A stretch of DNA of 64,000 nucleotides, from positions 248,001 through 312,000 of the forward strand of contig OX442319.1 in the NCBI GenBank assembly GCA_949358305.1, read 5' to 3'. Made by a program: the position numbers and the translations under genes. Below are positions 43,024 to 54,171 of the stretch, in pieces. Positions within the stretch are counted from its first letter, which is position 1. Each line of letters opens with the position of its first letter. The notes under the pieces are model-generated. The model worked only from the letters and a program-made list of their open reading frames with translations, was not told the DNA's origin and did not search any database. The DNA comes from Strigamia acuminata (Eukaryota > Arthropoda > Chilopoda > Geophilomorpha > Linotaeniidae).

Positions 43024-43096
43024 AGATTCCAACCGCTTTCAAAGTATTTTTCCAGTCCTAATCCCAATAGTTTTATAATGGCTTCAATTGAATAAA
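43024..43096 (-). CDS. TPCN1: two-pore channel exon, S2 of repeat II
   Basis: Reads YSIEAIIKLLGLGLEKYFES and GWN, then a split Leu codon shared with the next exon 69 bp away. Matches the S2 end of TPC1 (YGVELFLKVAGLG...SSGWNLFDF). Confidence 0.93.
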
Positions 43097-43142
43097 CTGT
43101 AAAAAAAAAACACGAAACTGTAAGATGAATTTTAGACATTAT

Positions 43143-43635
43143 AAGGGGTTTCATTAAATGAGCGATTAGTTGATTACTTTGATTACTGTGATTAGTCGAT
43201 TACTTGATGTGTCATGTGACTGGATTCAATCAATCTCGAGAATAATCATTTCATCAAATAAGCAACTAAGCATCTAAACAAGTAATCATCCCAAACCATG
43301 ATTTTCTGCTGACTTGGGCCGATTATAAGTGCTCTCTCAACTGAAACCAACATAGCGGCACCAGACCTGCTTCAACTACACAAGGTCATAATATAACAAA
43401 GTCTGCTCAGTTTAGGTTAAACTGAACACATGAAACGAGTTAGGTAATTGCAATTATTATTTGTAGGAACTTTTTTTAAACAATTGCAACGTATTTAGGC
43501 TACAATTTAAACAATTCCGCCCATAGGAGCAATAATCACATACTCAGATTTTTGTTGGACCCTCAATAATTGAGTGATTACGATTATTGCAATAATCAAC
43601 TAATCACTATAATCGCTCATTTAATGAAACCCCTT
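43143..43635. mobile_element. MITE with AAGGGGTTTCATTAAATGAG ends
   Basis: About 26-bp terminal inverted repeats, with ATTAT on both sides (43138-43142, 43636-43640). 493 bp without coding content; GATTAnnnnGATTAC-like blocks inside. The superfamily is uncertain. Confidence 0.72.
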
Positions 43636-43640
43636 ATTAT

Positions 43641-45761
43641 TTTCAATGATTTTGAATTTCATCTGAGTTAAATATTGCTACGTGGCCCGGGGATCAGCAG
43701 TCAATTATTTGACTATTCTACTTATTAATTAGCTACTACTGATTACCAAATGACTCACTCTATATTAATTAAGAACTCAGGTAACTCAATGTTTAAAAGA
43801 TAGTGACAAGTCTTTTATTAATTCAATGCTAACTAAATACTAACCAAACTTAAAGTAAATCAAAACAAATGCTATCAAACTAATAACAACTCAAACTCAA
43901 GTAACAAGCATGGTTAACTTAGATAAATCAAAGGTTTAAATCCCGATCTCAAAGCTGTCGAGCCATACGCTGGCCGACAATGTTCTAAGATCGGGTCGAA
44001 GACAGAACTGACTTTACTCAGCTCTGTCATTTATTAAGAAACCTAGTGTTCTCCCTTTTACATCATAGTTGATCTAACCATTATGACGACCTCTAGTGAT
44101 GTTTTGTGATACTATTTAACTAAGGAAACACGGAGGAGACAGCCGGATTACAGCCTGACTCAGCTGCGTAACAATATACAGCAAGTACATATTTAAAACT
44201 ATATTTTACTGTGTGTGTGGTATACCGTTCTATGGAAGTGTAGTGTGAGGCATGTAAGCGGCACATATGAGGCATGTGTGAGCCAAATGTGAGACAAATA
44301 TGACAAAAAGACATTGCAGTAAATTAAGATTAAAACGTTAAATAAGTTTTACAAAGAACAGTTTCAAAACATATTTTATTTTCTCGAAGAGAAAACGAAA
44401 ATCCAGTCCTTTACAAAGGAAATTTCAAATTATCAATCTTATCACACGATCATCGAGATAAGTTGCAATTTAATTCGATTGAATTACTGTTAAGAAAATC
44501 AAAAGTTTCGAGTGAAATAAAAATTGAATATTTAGATGTTTGTTTTATTTTGAACAAATTAAGAAACAAGCTCAGACATGTTTTATTTCGATATGTTAGA
44601 CTATTGTTTAAAAAATAGAATTTTGAAGTAAATCCAGCAATAAAAAATGTTATGGTGATTGGGAACAATTTAACAAGCAAGTTGAAGTAAATTTATTTTA
44701 TTTTGTTTAAAACACAAAATGGAAAGTTTTGCGAAAGTATTTTCGAAGAAATTTATTTTTACAATGCTGAGTAGACTAATGTTTCAGATCTTTTTTCTCA
44801 AAACTGAAAAGTTTTGAGAAAAAAGGAATAAAAAAAAAGAAATAATTTTTTTTAAAGAACGGTTCTAGACTACTTGGATGATGCTCTACAACTTTTTAAT
44901 TTATCGTTTTGCTTTATCGGTCACGGTTCTCGAGTTACAATATGGATAACCTTGAAGATGATCTCAGAGGTCAAATTGGATGTCATAATTGGATTTCCCC
45001 CGACATACTACCCTTACAATAATTTTGCTTAATCAACATCTAGAACAGTTTGGGAATTATTTACGTAGAACCAGACTTTCTGACCACCCTGTATAGAATG
45101 AATCATTGACTTTATTCTATGATTCATTCTTTACAAAACCAAAAGGCAAAGAAAACAAGTTTAACCAAACAATACAACAACCATTGAAAAAAAAAACAAA
45201 TTTCCAAACATATCCAAGTTGAAAATTTATATGGAAAAGTTGAATTTACTACGATGAGGAAATTTGTTGGAAATATGTTGGAAATAATTACATATTTCCA
45301 AACTTCTGGAAATGTGTAGTAAATTCTAGAGATGAAAACTAATATTTCCAATAAGTTGTAAATCTTTTGTTCAAAGTGTTATGTTTTCAATCAGTTTTCT
45401 TTAAGTTGGAAATGTGTTGTAAATGTATAAAATGAAAATATGTCATTTCACAATGATTGTAAAAATAATGTAAATGGCAAGAAAATGCTGAAATTTAAAG
45501 GTAACATTTAAACACATGAAATGTAACAGGCACAAGGTAAAATACCGTCAGGAACATGAAAATTGTATCAAGTTTGAACTCTGAACAGAAAATAATGCCT
45601 AAAACGAACCAATTTCGAACGTATGGGCACAATATGGAAACGACCAATCAGGGCGCAGGGACGGAAAAATACGTGTCTCGTCGATGAAACGAACCGTCGT
45701 TAATGAAACAAACAACCAACTCATACACTTAAAATACAATATATCTCAAACAATAAATACC
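43641..45761. other. intron segment, AT-rich, mostly unassigned
   Basis: No coding signal. About 44130-44200 weakly resembles 9680-9860. The ACCACCCTGTA end near 45080 is like the end of small insect-type MITEs, but no partner was found. Several minus frames of 60-76 codons are AT-rich noise. Confidence 0.35.
45095..45130. repeat. perfect hairpin
   Basis: Arms AGAATGAATCAT (45095-45106) and ATGATTCATTCT (45119-45130) around a 12-base loop. Confidence 0.7.
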
Positions 45762-45766
45762 AAATT

Positions 45767-46189
45767 TATTGGGATTTAGTGTTCACCTATTTAATGTTTG
45801 AATTGCGTGATGCTGTTTGTACGTAATTTAGGCGCGTGATATAATTAATGTATACCTATGTGTCAATGCGTGCTAATGTTTTGTTTTAGTTTCGATGCGG
45901 ATGTTGTCTGCTAGAATTGACACTCATCGATTGTTCATTCACTTTGTTTATCGATTTGTTGAGTTTGGTTCTCAGTTTGTTTTGTAAAGAACAAATCAGT
46001 AGTTTACAATGCTGATTTGTTCTATTGTTTGATGTACATTGACTTTGAGGCGAATTAGCCTCGAATCAATCACTTCTCATTGTCTTTTAGTTAATAAAAC
46101 AATGGCGGACGCAGATGCGGATTATCCGCACCTTTTACACGACTTGTCAGCTTTATTTCGGACTGTCCAGGCCGGCTCCATACATAACA
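45767..46189 (+). repeat. Copia-4 5' LTR
   Basis: 423 bp, TATTGGGATT to ACATAACA; same by eye as 49275-49697. The LTR contains AACAATGGCGGACGCAGATG near its end, the block related elements share. Confidence 0.93.
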
Positions 46190-46191
46190 AG

Positions 46192-46207
46192 TGGTAGCAG
46201 AGGATGG
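46192..46207 (+). promoter_or_regulatory. Copia-4 primer-binding site, initiator tRNA-Met
   Basis: TGGTAGCAGAGGATGG with one change at the end (GATGGC), two bases after the LTR. Complementary to the 3' end of initiator tRNA-Met. Confidence 0.85.
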
Positions 46208-46235
46208 CCAAGTCGGAGGATTGTTACCCGACACA

Positions 46236-49178
46236 ATGAACACTAAAACTATTTTTCAGATGGCTGGGGTCCGTGAACAAAGCCAGAAAAATCAGGAAAA
46301 TTCCATAGGTGGAAATTCGTATAACGCGAATATTAGTGATCATCTAAACTTTAGTAACTCTGTAATAACAGTGAATGATATAAATTCGGTTTGGTATTGT
46401 GATAGCCAGGTCTCCAACCATGTGGCATCATGTGAAAGGTGGTTACATAACTTTAGGCCATTAAACACATTGGTTAATAATTTAACAGTCAAGGGTATCG
46501 GGGATATCTATTTCTTTTTCTTTAATAAAAATCGGAAATGCAAATTTTGGTTGAGAAATGTTTGGTTTGTGCCCAAAAGTGGAAGAAATTTGATTTCTTT
46601 GGGACAATTGAATAAAATTGGCCTAACCACTAATATTGCACATGGGAGACTGGCTATCTACAAAAACGAAATCAGCAAACCATTATTGGTGGCACAACGG
46701 AATGGGAATAATGAATTCACAGTTGATTGTTGCACCATGGTTCCAAATGTGAGTGCAACCGCACCCTATTCAACAAAGCATGCGGTTGACACGGCTGATT
46801 TAAAGTCTGATTTTAAGGAAAATGTATCGCTATTAACACATTTAATTTCTAAGAGCGCACTAACACAAAAGCCAGATATTTTGGCAAAAGCGATTAATAA
46901 TGCTATTGTGTTAATTTACGGGATGTGCATACATAGAATAGATAGGGCAACGAATAGCAATGTGCCGAATACGAATACGGTAACATTTTATCCAAACGGT
47001 GTTGGGAACCAACATAAAAGCAAGGAAATGGAATATTCAGACGGGGTTTGGAGTGAAAGTTTAAAGGGGGACCGGAAGCCAAGCAGTATGGCCAGTATTG
47101 ACTTCAGTGAAGCTGAGTTAGCGGATATTGACAATCCACGTGTTGCAGTCAATTCGGTGGAATTATCTGTAGAAGATAATAGCAATGTGGATGCCTCACT
47201 GCCCCCTTTAAAATTTAAATTAACGAATATTAACAATTCGTGTGATGCAGTGACGTCTACAGAGATTTCGTCTGCGCCTTTAAGCGATAATACGCGAGCA
47301 TGTGCAAATGCGATTGGGAAATCGAAAATTAAGGGCAGGAAATCGAAAAGAATTAAAAATAGGAAAGTTATTAAGGATGACAATGTTGTTAGGAAATCTG
47401 ATACGAATGGTGGGATCAATAAATTAGATAACAACAATGGAGGAAATAACACTGGAATTGAGCAAATTGCCGCTCAGATTAAAGTGGGTAAGGTCCGTGG
47501 ACATCCTCTGCCAGATCAGAGGATCGTTTTCGGTGGTGTAAGGGACGTCAGTGCCAACACGAATGCTGACGCCGAACTTAATTTGAAAGCGAAAAAGGTG
47601 AGAAGTAAGGGCATTAAAGTGAAAAACAAAGACGAGGCCCAAACAATGGACATTTGGCATTCGCGCCTGGGGCATTTTAATGCTGACGGAATTGCCAGAA
47701 TGGAAGACACTGAAGATATTTTTGGAATCAAACTCCAAAATAAAGATCTTCCACATTGCATTACTTGCTCTGAAGTTAAGAGCACAGGGACACACAATTT
47801 CTCCCCCATTCTTAAAGTATTTACTAAAGAGATTTTGGAGCTCATCCATGTGGGTGTGTATGGCCCACAACAGGTCGCATCGTTGGGTGGGGCCAATTAT
47901 CATCTTGTAATAGTTGATGATTTCTCAAGATTTGCCTGGATAGAAATTTTGAAAAATAAGGGGGAGATGTTTACAAGATTTAAGCATTGGCAAGCACAAG
48001 TTGAATGCATCACCTCCACTACAGTGAAATACATCGAGACGGATAGTGAGGAATTTATATCCGAATGGGATGATACATCGAATATTGAAGTAAATTGTAT
48101 TCAAACCGGAATGAACTCGGTAGCCGATGGGATGAATCTCACGATAATTGACAGTGTGAAATCGATGCAATTGGAAAACAATTTTCCCCCTAATTTATGG
48201 GCTGAACTGTCTGTAACTGCAGTTTATCTAAGTAATCGGTTCCCGAATGCAGGTTTAAATGGGAAAATCCCCTATTGTTTGTTCTATGACAAGAAATTGT
48301 CGTTGAGACATTTAAAATGCATTGGCTCTCAGGTGCACGTTAGACAATCGAATGGGAAGACATGGTCGGGTGCCCTAGTGGGGTACGCCATGACGGCGCG
48401 TGGATACAGAATATGGGATCCAAAAAAAAATAGTGTCGTTGCGTCGGAACGTGCAAGAATAGATGAAAGTGTGTATTGGTTTGAATTGGACCAACCAATC
48501 GTGAATAGGATGGAACCAAATCTCTGGAACACAATTAGTGATGAACCCGTTTTGGATAACGAGGGACAAACACTTTCATTACCCGAGAGTGGAATAGAGA
48601 AACGTGAAACAATTAGGGAACTCGTGATACCAGAAAGGATGGAATGTGATTCCATTAATCAAATTGATTTTGCTAAAGGGGGACAAACATTTTTATTGGA
48701 TGAAACCCAAATTGAGGAACCTATTGCTTCAATTCCCGAACTAATTGGGGAAGGTGCAGTGCAGGAAAGGGTAGAAATTCATAAAACTGACCCTGATACA
48801 CGAGAAGTAATTCCTGAAACGTTCTTGATTGAACCTTGGGACAATGAACAAAAAGGGAGAATAACCAGTCAACAAACGTTACTCCCATTAAAGATGAAGG
48901 AATGGAAAAGGGTCCAAGCTGTCACGAAGACAGGGGATAGAGCCGGTGAAGTTTATATCTACTACATATCACCGTTAAACAATCGACTTACAATTCGGAA
49001 TCAAGTTGTGCAATGGTGTATGGAGAAGGGATATAGATATGAAAGGAAACTTTTTGATTTCAATACCAGAACCACCCCTCAACCCCTTACCGAAACCTGT
49101 ACTGTTAGACCGGATAAATATAAAGATGTAATATCGCGGACAGGTGGATTTGATTGGCTGGAAGGAGTACGAATGTAG
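46236..49178 (+). CDS. Copia-4 single ORF: protease-like, integrase-like, MBD-like; no RT
   Basis: 980 codons from the first ATG (46236); the longer frame from 46191 would start at GTG inside the primer site. Residue 56 is the Asp of a degenerate protease motif (CDSQVSNHV in place of DSGAS). Residues about 200-480 are a long polar, Lys/Asn-rich linker. The integrase zinc part follows (IWHSRLGHFN ... CITC). The core then reads IHVGVYGP, TDSEEF and NSVADGMN: the first Asp is Gly, the second Asp is kept and Glu is replaced by Asp. WSGALVGY...RIWDP is the usual Copia segment after integrase. Residues 887-942 are MBD-like. No stop or frameshift. Catalysis is unlikely; a structural, targeting or interfering role is possible. 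Confidence 0.9.
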   Translation: MNTKTIFQMAGVREQSQKNQENSIGGNSYNANISDHLNFSNSVITVNDINSVWYCDSQVSNHVASCERWLHNFRPLNTLVNNLTVKGIGDIYFFFFNKNRKCKFWLRNVWFVPKSGRNLISLGQLNKIGLTTNIAHGRLAIYKNEISKPLLVAQRNGNNEFTVDCCTMVPNVSATAPYSTKHAVDTADLKSDFKENVSLLTHLISKSALTQKPDILAKAINNAIVLIYGMCIHRIDRATNSNVPNTNTVTFYPNGVGNQHKSKEMEYSDGVWSESLKGDRKPSSMASIDFSEAELADIDNPRVAVNSVELSVEDNSNVDASLPPLKFKLTNINNSCDAVTSTEISSAPLSDNTRACANAIGKSKIKGRKSKRIKNRKVIKDDNVVRKSDTNGGINKLDNNNGGNNTGIEQIAAQIKVGKVRGHPLPDQRIVFGGVRDVSANTNADAELNLKAKKVRSKGIKVKNKDEAQTMDIWHSRLGHFNADGIARMEDTEDIFGIKLQNKDLPHCITCSEVKSTGTHNFSPILKVFTKEILELIHVGVYGPQQVASLGGANYHLVIVDDFSRFAWIEILKNKGEMFTRFKHWQAQVECITSTTVKYIETDSEEFISEWDDTSNIEVNCIQTGMNSVADGMNLTIIDSVKSMQLENNFPPNLWAELSVTAVYLSNRFPNAGLNGKIPYCLFYDKKLSLRHLKCIGSQVHVRQSNGKTWSGALVGYAMTARGYRIWDPKKNSVVASERARIDESVYWFELDQPIVNRMEPNLWNTISDEPVLDNEGQTLSLPESGIEKRETIRELVIPERMECDSINQIDFAKGGQTFLLDETQIEEPIASIPELIGEGAVQERVEIHKTDPDTREVIPETFLIEPWDNEQKGRITSQQTLLPLKMKEWKRVQAVTKTGDRAGEVYIYYISPLNNRLTIRNQVVQWCMEKGYRYERKLFDFNTRTTPQPLTETCTVRPDKYKDVISRTGGFDWLEGVRM
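48894..49061 (+). other. MBD-like segment in Copia-4
   Basis: Reads EWKRVQAVTKTGDRAGEVYI, YYISPLNNRLTIRNQVVQWC and KLFDF. W-K-R, K-T-G-x-x-A-G, Y-Y-I-S-P and the closing F-D-F fit an MBD. At the methyl-CpG contact positions, matches to Arg111, Asp121 and Arg133 of MeCP2 are Thr, Tyr and Thr; only Tyr123 is kept. The fold may remain while methyl-CpG binding is probably lost. Confidence 0.75.
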
Positions 49179-49259
49179 ATGCAGACTAGAAAATCGAATA
49201 ATTACCATAAAGTGAATTTGTGGATTTTGCGGATCTATTTTTGCAATATTAAAATAAGT

Positions 49260-49274
49260 GAACAAAGGGGGAAT
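49260..49274 (+). promoter_or_regulatory. Copia-4 polypurine tract
   Basis: GAACAAAGGGGGAAT directly before the 3' LTR. Confidence 0.8.
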
Positions 49275-49697
49275 TATTGGGATTTAGTGTTCACCTATTT
49301 AATGTTTGAATTGCGTGATGCTGTTTGTACGTAATTTAGGCGCGTGATATAATTAATGTATACCTATGTGTCAATGCGTGCTAATGTTTTGTTTTAGTTT
49401 CGATGCGGATGTTGTCTGCTAGAATTGACACTCATCGATTGTTCATTCACTTTGTTTATCGATTTGTTGAGTTTGGTTCTCAGTTTGTTTTGTAAAGAAC
49501 AAATCAGTAGTTTACAATGCTGATTTGTTCTATTGTTTGATGTACATTGACTTTGAGGCGAATTAGCCTCGAATCAATCACTTCTCATTGTCTTTTAGTT
49601 AATAAAACAATGGCGGACGCAGATGCGGATTATCCGCACCTTTTACACGACTTGTCAGCTTTATTTCGGACTGTCCAGGCCGGCTCCATACATAACA
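49275..49697 (+). repeat. Copia-4 3' LTR
   Basis: 423 bp, same by eye as the 5' LTR. Confidence 0.93.
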
Positions 49698-49779
49698 AAA
49701 TTGACTGTTAGAGAATATAAAACCATTTAACAAAGAATTAGCTATACAACTTATGGGAAGTTACACATTTAACTATCAC

Positions 49780-49860
49780 AAGTCATGCTAGCCTAGTGGA
49801 TAAAGCAGTGGTCTTTAGAACAAAGGGACCCAGGTTCAATTCCAGCAGAGGTCATGATAA
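49780..49860 (+). mobile_element. tRNA-derived SINE head
   Basis: Box A TAGCCTAGTGG (49789-49799) and box B GGTTCAATTCC (49833-49843), 33 bases apart, as in an RNA polymerase III tRNA promoter. The stems do not fold into a proper tRNA and the sequence continues into an A-rich tail, so a SINE or tRNA pseudogene fits better than a tRNA gene. Confidence 0.65.
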
Positions 49861-50328
49861 GAAAAAAGAAAATTATAAGATTAAAATAAATTTAAATAAA
49901 ACTGTCAATAAAACATGCAAATTGTGATCTAATCAATGAAAACTAATTGTTGAATGGTGTTTGAAAAAAAATCAAACAGCTGAAAAAAAAAATTGAGTTT
50001 GTGTATTAAAATTTTTCTAACTGGAAGGTAGTAGATTTTTTTATTAGAAATATATTAGAAATACATTGGAAATATATTGTGAAATTTTAGAATTACACAA
50101 TTGAAAATGTTTGTAAAGTTATTGTAAAAAAAGTCACGGAAATGATCACTTTCCAGATTGTAAATATGTTTGGAAAAGACTTATTTTCAATTGTTTGTAA
50201 ATCTAATTTACAAACTTGTAAAATCCATCTACCTATATATTTACAATTCTTTACAAGTGAGTAAATCTCATTTTTTTCCCAGTAAACACTTGCTTATTCG
50301 AGCAGATGATAATTTGGGTGCGTGTTCC
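49861..50328. other. AT-rich intron segment
   Basis: May include the SINE tail. Nothing else recognised. Confidence 0.3.
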
Positions 50329-51780
50329 CATATAAAAAAATATTATAGGGTATTCTTATAGTAATAACCTATAGGGTATACTATAATATTTTGGAACAAA
50401 AGATCATAGTACACCCTATAGTATGTACCTATATGGTATCCTATAGTGTATACCCATATGGTACCCTGTAGTATGTCCCTATAGGGTACACTATAATATT
50501 TTGGAACAACAGATCATAGTAAACCCTATAGTACGTACCTATATGGTACCCTACAGTAAAATCCTATGTGGTACCCTATACTAAAATCCTGTATGGTTTC
50601 CTATAGAATATTTTATATGATGTGACCTCATATGATATGATATGGTCTGATCCTGTACAGAAAATAAATGACACACTTTTTTAAAAAATTTAATAACAAC
50701 AGCCAATAACAGCATTACAGCCATTGATAGCCATTTTGAATAATCGTGATGTAATTACATCACAATGTATTCAATTTTTATCTAAAGTCACAATCAAATG
50801 CATTTTTATGCATTCATTAATGATTTCTAGAAGAGCACTGTTTAATGCCTTGGTTGAAAAATTCACACAATTTCAGATGGAAGTGGATATCTAAACACAC
50901 CTCAATATCCATGGTGTGTGAAGTCTTGAACAGCAAAATTAAATAAATAATTAAGAAATTTTTAGCAACTTTTCCATTTAAGTTGCTTCAAATCATATAT
51001 TTGATTTAATTGTTCAAGTAAAAATGGCCAAAACCAAAGGCCAGCCGTTAAAATAAATGATTACCATTTAGTAACAATTTTGGAAAAAACGCCATCTATC
51101 GGCAGCTTTTGCTGACAAAGGTTTACCCTATACTAATTCCTATAGTATGCTATACAGGGTGATACTATACCAATAATCATGTATAGTATTGTATTATATT
51201 TCATATAGGATAATATTATAGTCATTCACCCTATACTAATTCCTATAGTATGCTATACAGGATGATATTGTACCAATAATTACATATAGGTTTGTATGAT
51301 AATTCATATAGGGTAATACTATAGTCATTGACCCTGTACTAACTCCTATAGTACGCTATACAGGGTGATACTGTACCAATAATCACATATAGGTTTGTAT
51401 GATAATTTGTGTAGGGTAATACTATAGTCAATGACCCTATACTAATTCTTATGGTATGCTATACAGGGTGATACTGTACCAATAATCATGTATAGTATTG
51501 TATGGTATTTTGTATAGGGTAGTATTATAGTCATTTACCCTATACTAATTCCTATAGTATGCTATATAGGGTGATACTGTACCAATAATCATGTATAGTA
51601 TTGTATAGTATTTCATATAGGATAATATTATAGTTATTAATCCTATAGTAATCATATAGTATTCTGTGTAGTGTAACCCTACACATAGGTTAAACCTATA
51701 GTTTGCTATAGGTTGACCCTATAGGATATTCTACCCTATAAAATGCCCTATAGTATGCTATAGGGAATTTTCATATGGGT
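50329..51780. mobile_element. CCTATAG-rich element with 103-bp tandem array
   Basis: Bounded by CCCATATAAAAA and the inverse TTTTCATATGGG. The left part (50340-50620) repeats blocks like CCTATAGTATGTACC. From 51125 a 103-bp unit recurs with exact spacing at 51125, 51228, 51331, 51434 and 51537, with a degraded sixth at about 51640. Each unit has CCTATAG and TATAGG palindromes. No ORF, and no target duplication that I can prove. Confidence 0.8.
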
Positions 51781-52737
51781 TGCTAATGGTATAAATGATC
51801 ATCCGCAATACCATAACACGTATATGGATTAAAAGTCAGAATCGGATGACCACTACATGGGCACAGAATATAACAACACGCTATTGCACCTATCCGGAAA
51901 TGTGCAATTATAAAGGCACGCGCAAACAATGGAATCAGACAATCAAATATCACATATTCAGTTAAGACTCTACACCCCGGAGTACATCAACGAAACCACG
52001 AACGTGTGGAGAACCGATTTTCGCACAATATTCGCGATTTTCGGGCGTGTTAGTTCCCCGGTGAACGCACGTTGTGCCTTGGAGCACCGGCAGTGTTTTG
52101 TGACGATAGATCCCGCAAAACAAAAACATCTACACAGCGTTATATTGTATTTATTTTGGGTCAAAATTTACTTTGTTAATTTTAAGGTTTTGTTTGGGTC
52201 GATTATATTGTTCTTTGCCCTTCGCACAATCGAGCAAGCAAAGTCCTATTATTTCGTAGGCTTTTCCTTGTTTCTTTCACCTGTCGCAGGCATCGAGCTT
52301 GGGAAAGAAGGGGAGCATCTCTGAAGACTGCTGGAACACTTTGTAGAATGAGGGGGGGGGGGTTGAGTACTAGAAGAATCTCTGTTTGCTTTGCTGCATG
52401 TCGGCGTATTGACTTTGAATCCGGGAAGCTCCAGGAGGCAGGATTAGGCTTCACTACTCACTACTCATTATCTAATAACTTAGACAAGAGTAGTACAAAA
52501 TAACTGAACTGATTTATTCAGTGGTATGGAATCAGGTACAACAGTCTGCTCTGTGTGAAATCAGAGTTAAGAGTGATAATAACAGTTACAACTGATAAAG
52601 AAGAAAACTTTTGACAATAGCATTGCATGAGAGAATAACAATGGTATCTAATGCCAGAGTCACAAAACAATGAAGAAAGAATTACAAGTTATTGCATAAG
52701 CCAACACTTTAAACAATAGTGTCACATTGCATCAGAA
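51781..52737. other. intron segment, unassigned
   Basis: A plus frame at 51929-52324 (131 codons) starts MESDNQISHIQLRLYTPEYI, but only its first half looks protein-like and no family is recognised. A run of ten G is at 52352-52361. Confidence 0.35.
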
Positions 52738-52935
52738 ACACTTTGAAATAGGAATACACTATTGCATCAGAACTTATGAAACAACAATGGGCGATTACAT
52801 CAGATAGATTAGGAAATAGGAATACACTATTGCATCAGACAACTTGTGAAACAACAATGGGCGATTGCATCAGACAACTTGTGAAACAACAATGGGCGAT
52901 TACATCAGATTGCTTATGAAATAAGAACATGTGAT
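52738..52935. repeat. short tandem array, about 41-bp unit
   Basis: Alternating blocks AACAACAATGGGCGATTACA and AATACACTATTGCATCAGA, four to five imperfect units. Confidence 0.75.
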
Positions 52936-53589
52936 TGCATCAGGTAACAATGGTTTCTAGGATGAGTATTTCATAACAAGGCACAGGAATTAATAGTTTT
53001 TAACATAAACAAGGTACAACAACAGGCTTTTGATGCATCTTAGAAAGAACTTATTTCTAAACACATTGGATCAGAGTATTGGAATAAAAGGTAAGTTTCA
53101 CACGCAATATTGATATATGATTATAGCTTGACATACATTTTGAAATACTTAGGACTAATCATGCAAGAGTAATTGATAAACACAGATATTGGATTCTTAG
53201 AAGATAACAGCTTAGACAACTTAAACAACTAGAGATATTCAGATGAGTGGGCATAAGAATTTGAACTTTGCATAAGGTTTTCATTAAAAACTTAACTTTG
53301 TATTTTCAGGTATTGAATTGAGTTTCACCACAACTGTACTAGGATTTGAATTGAATTTACTTCCATATGTTGCTTGCAACATCCTGGCCACCAAGTGTCC
53401 CGCGGTCCCAGGTGTCCGGACGGAACTTGGGGAATACTGTGCAAAGTTTTTCATCTCACTTAGTGAGATTTGTCCCTGAGTGGAGTGCATTTTTCTCTTT
53501 GATTTTTGGTTGGGAAAATTGTTGTTTTTGGCGTGTTTGCCAAAGTGAAAGTGTGTTTTGTGAATTGGGCGACGATTTTGTGCAATTGA
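52936..53589. other. intron segment before Copia-3
   Basis: The GC-rich patch at 53380-53425 and frames around 53367-53618 may belong to the 5' part of Copia-3, but no LTR or primer site was found. Confidence 0.35.
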
Positions 53590-53614
53590 TCGAACAGATC
53601 AAAAGGCAGCCGAC

Positions 53615-53887
53615 GTGAATGGGACTGGATTAGAATTGCAGCCCATTCATGTGGCATTTCAATATATTGACTTCTTGGGGCCTGAGTTTGAGGAATGCAA
53701 ACAAAGAATTACAGCGTGGCCTATTGAGGATTTTGTCCCTAAAAAGATCAGAGTGGAACTTTTGAAAGAGTGGAATAAGCTGCATCCTTCACGACCTCCG
53801 GAGCCAATGAACATATCATCGTCGGAAATGGACAGTTCGGGCGATGAACAAGATTCAAATCGTCGATTTAAGATTAAATTCCGGTGA
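53615..53887 (+). pseudogene. Copia-3 N-terminal region
   Basis: Reads GLELQPIHVAFQYIDFLGPE and on to SSEMDSSGDEQDSNRRFKIKFR. I do not recognise it as a known gag domain. A sequence like the LLTHL segment of Copia-4 follows at about 54150, which ties this region to the same polyprotein family. Confidence 0.5.
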
Positions 53888-54171
53888 AAAGGTACCTGAT
53901 GGTTTTATCACCTTAAAATGTGTACCATGCCCCCAAATTTGTTAGAAATTTAATGCCACTTGGCAGAATTGATGAAGCAGGATTTGTGACCCAAATTGAT
54001 TTCGTACAAGGACAGGATCACTCAACTGATTTGAAAAGCGACCAGACAGAGTGATCGCATGTACAAGACCAATTGTAAAGTGTTGTTGCCTAATGTGAAC
54101 GCAAGTGCAATCCCTGTGCAACAGGATGCACTTGTGGCAAATAATGATGTACAATTACTAACCCATTTACC

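Larger units (their letters stand above)
45767..49697 (+). mobile_element. Copia-4, complete but RT-less Copia derivative
   Basis: 3931 bp flanked by AAATT (45762-45766, 49698-49702). Two 423-bp LTRs that look identical, a tRNA-Met primer site, one ORF and a polypurine tract. The ORF has no gag, reverse transcriptase or RNase H, so the element must borrow these from a relative (Copia-3 type is the nearest here). Young insertion in the 20.6-kb intron. Confidence 0.93.

Noticed and set aside
46191-46235. Start of the Copia-4 ORF at 46191
   Set aside because: The first codon there is GTG inside the primer-binding site; the first ATG in frame is at 46236.
49786-49855. Functional tRNA gene
   Set aside because: Boxes A and B are good, but the acceptor and anticodon stems do not pair and the sequence runs into an A-rich tail.
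50329-51780. CRISPR array
   Set aside because: The repeats are contiguous 103-bp units without unique spacers, and the genome is eukaryotic.
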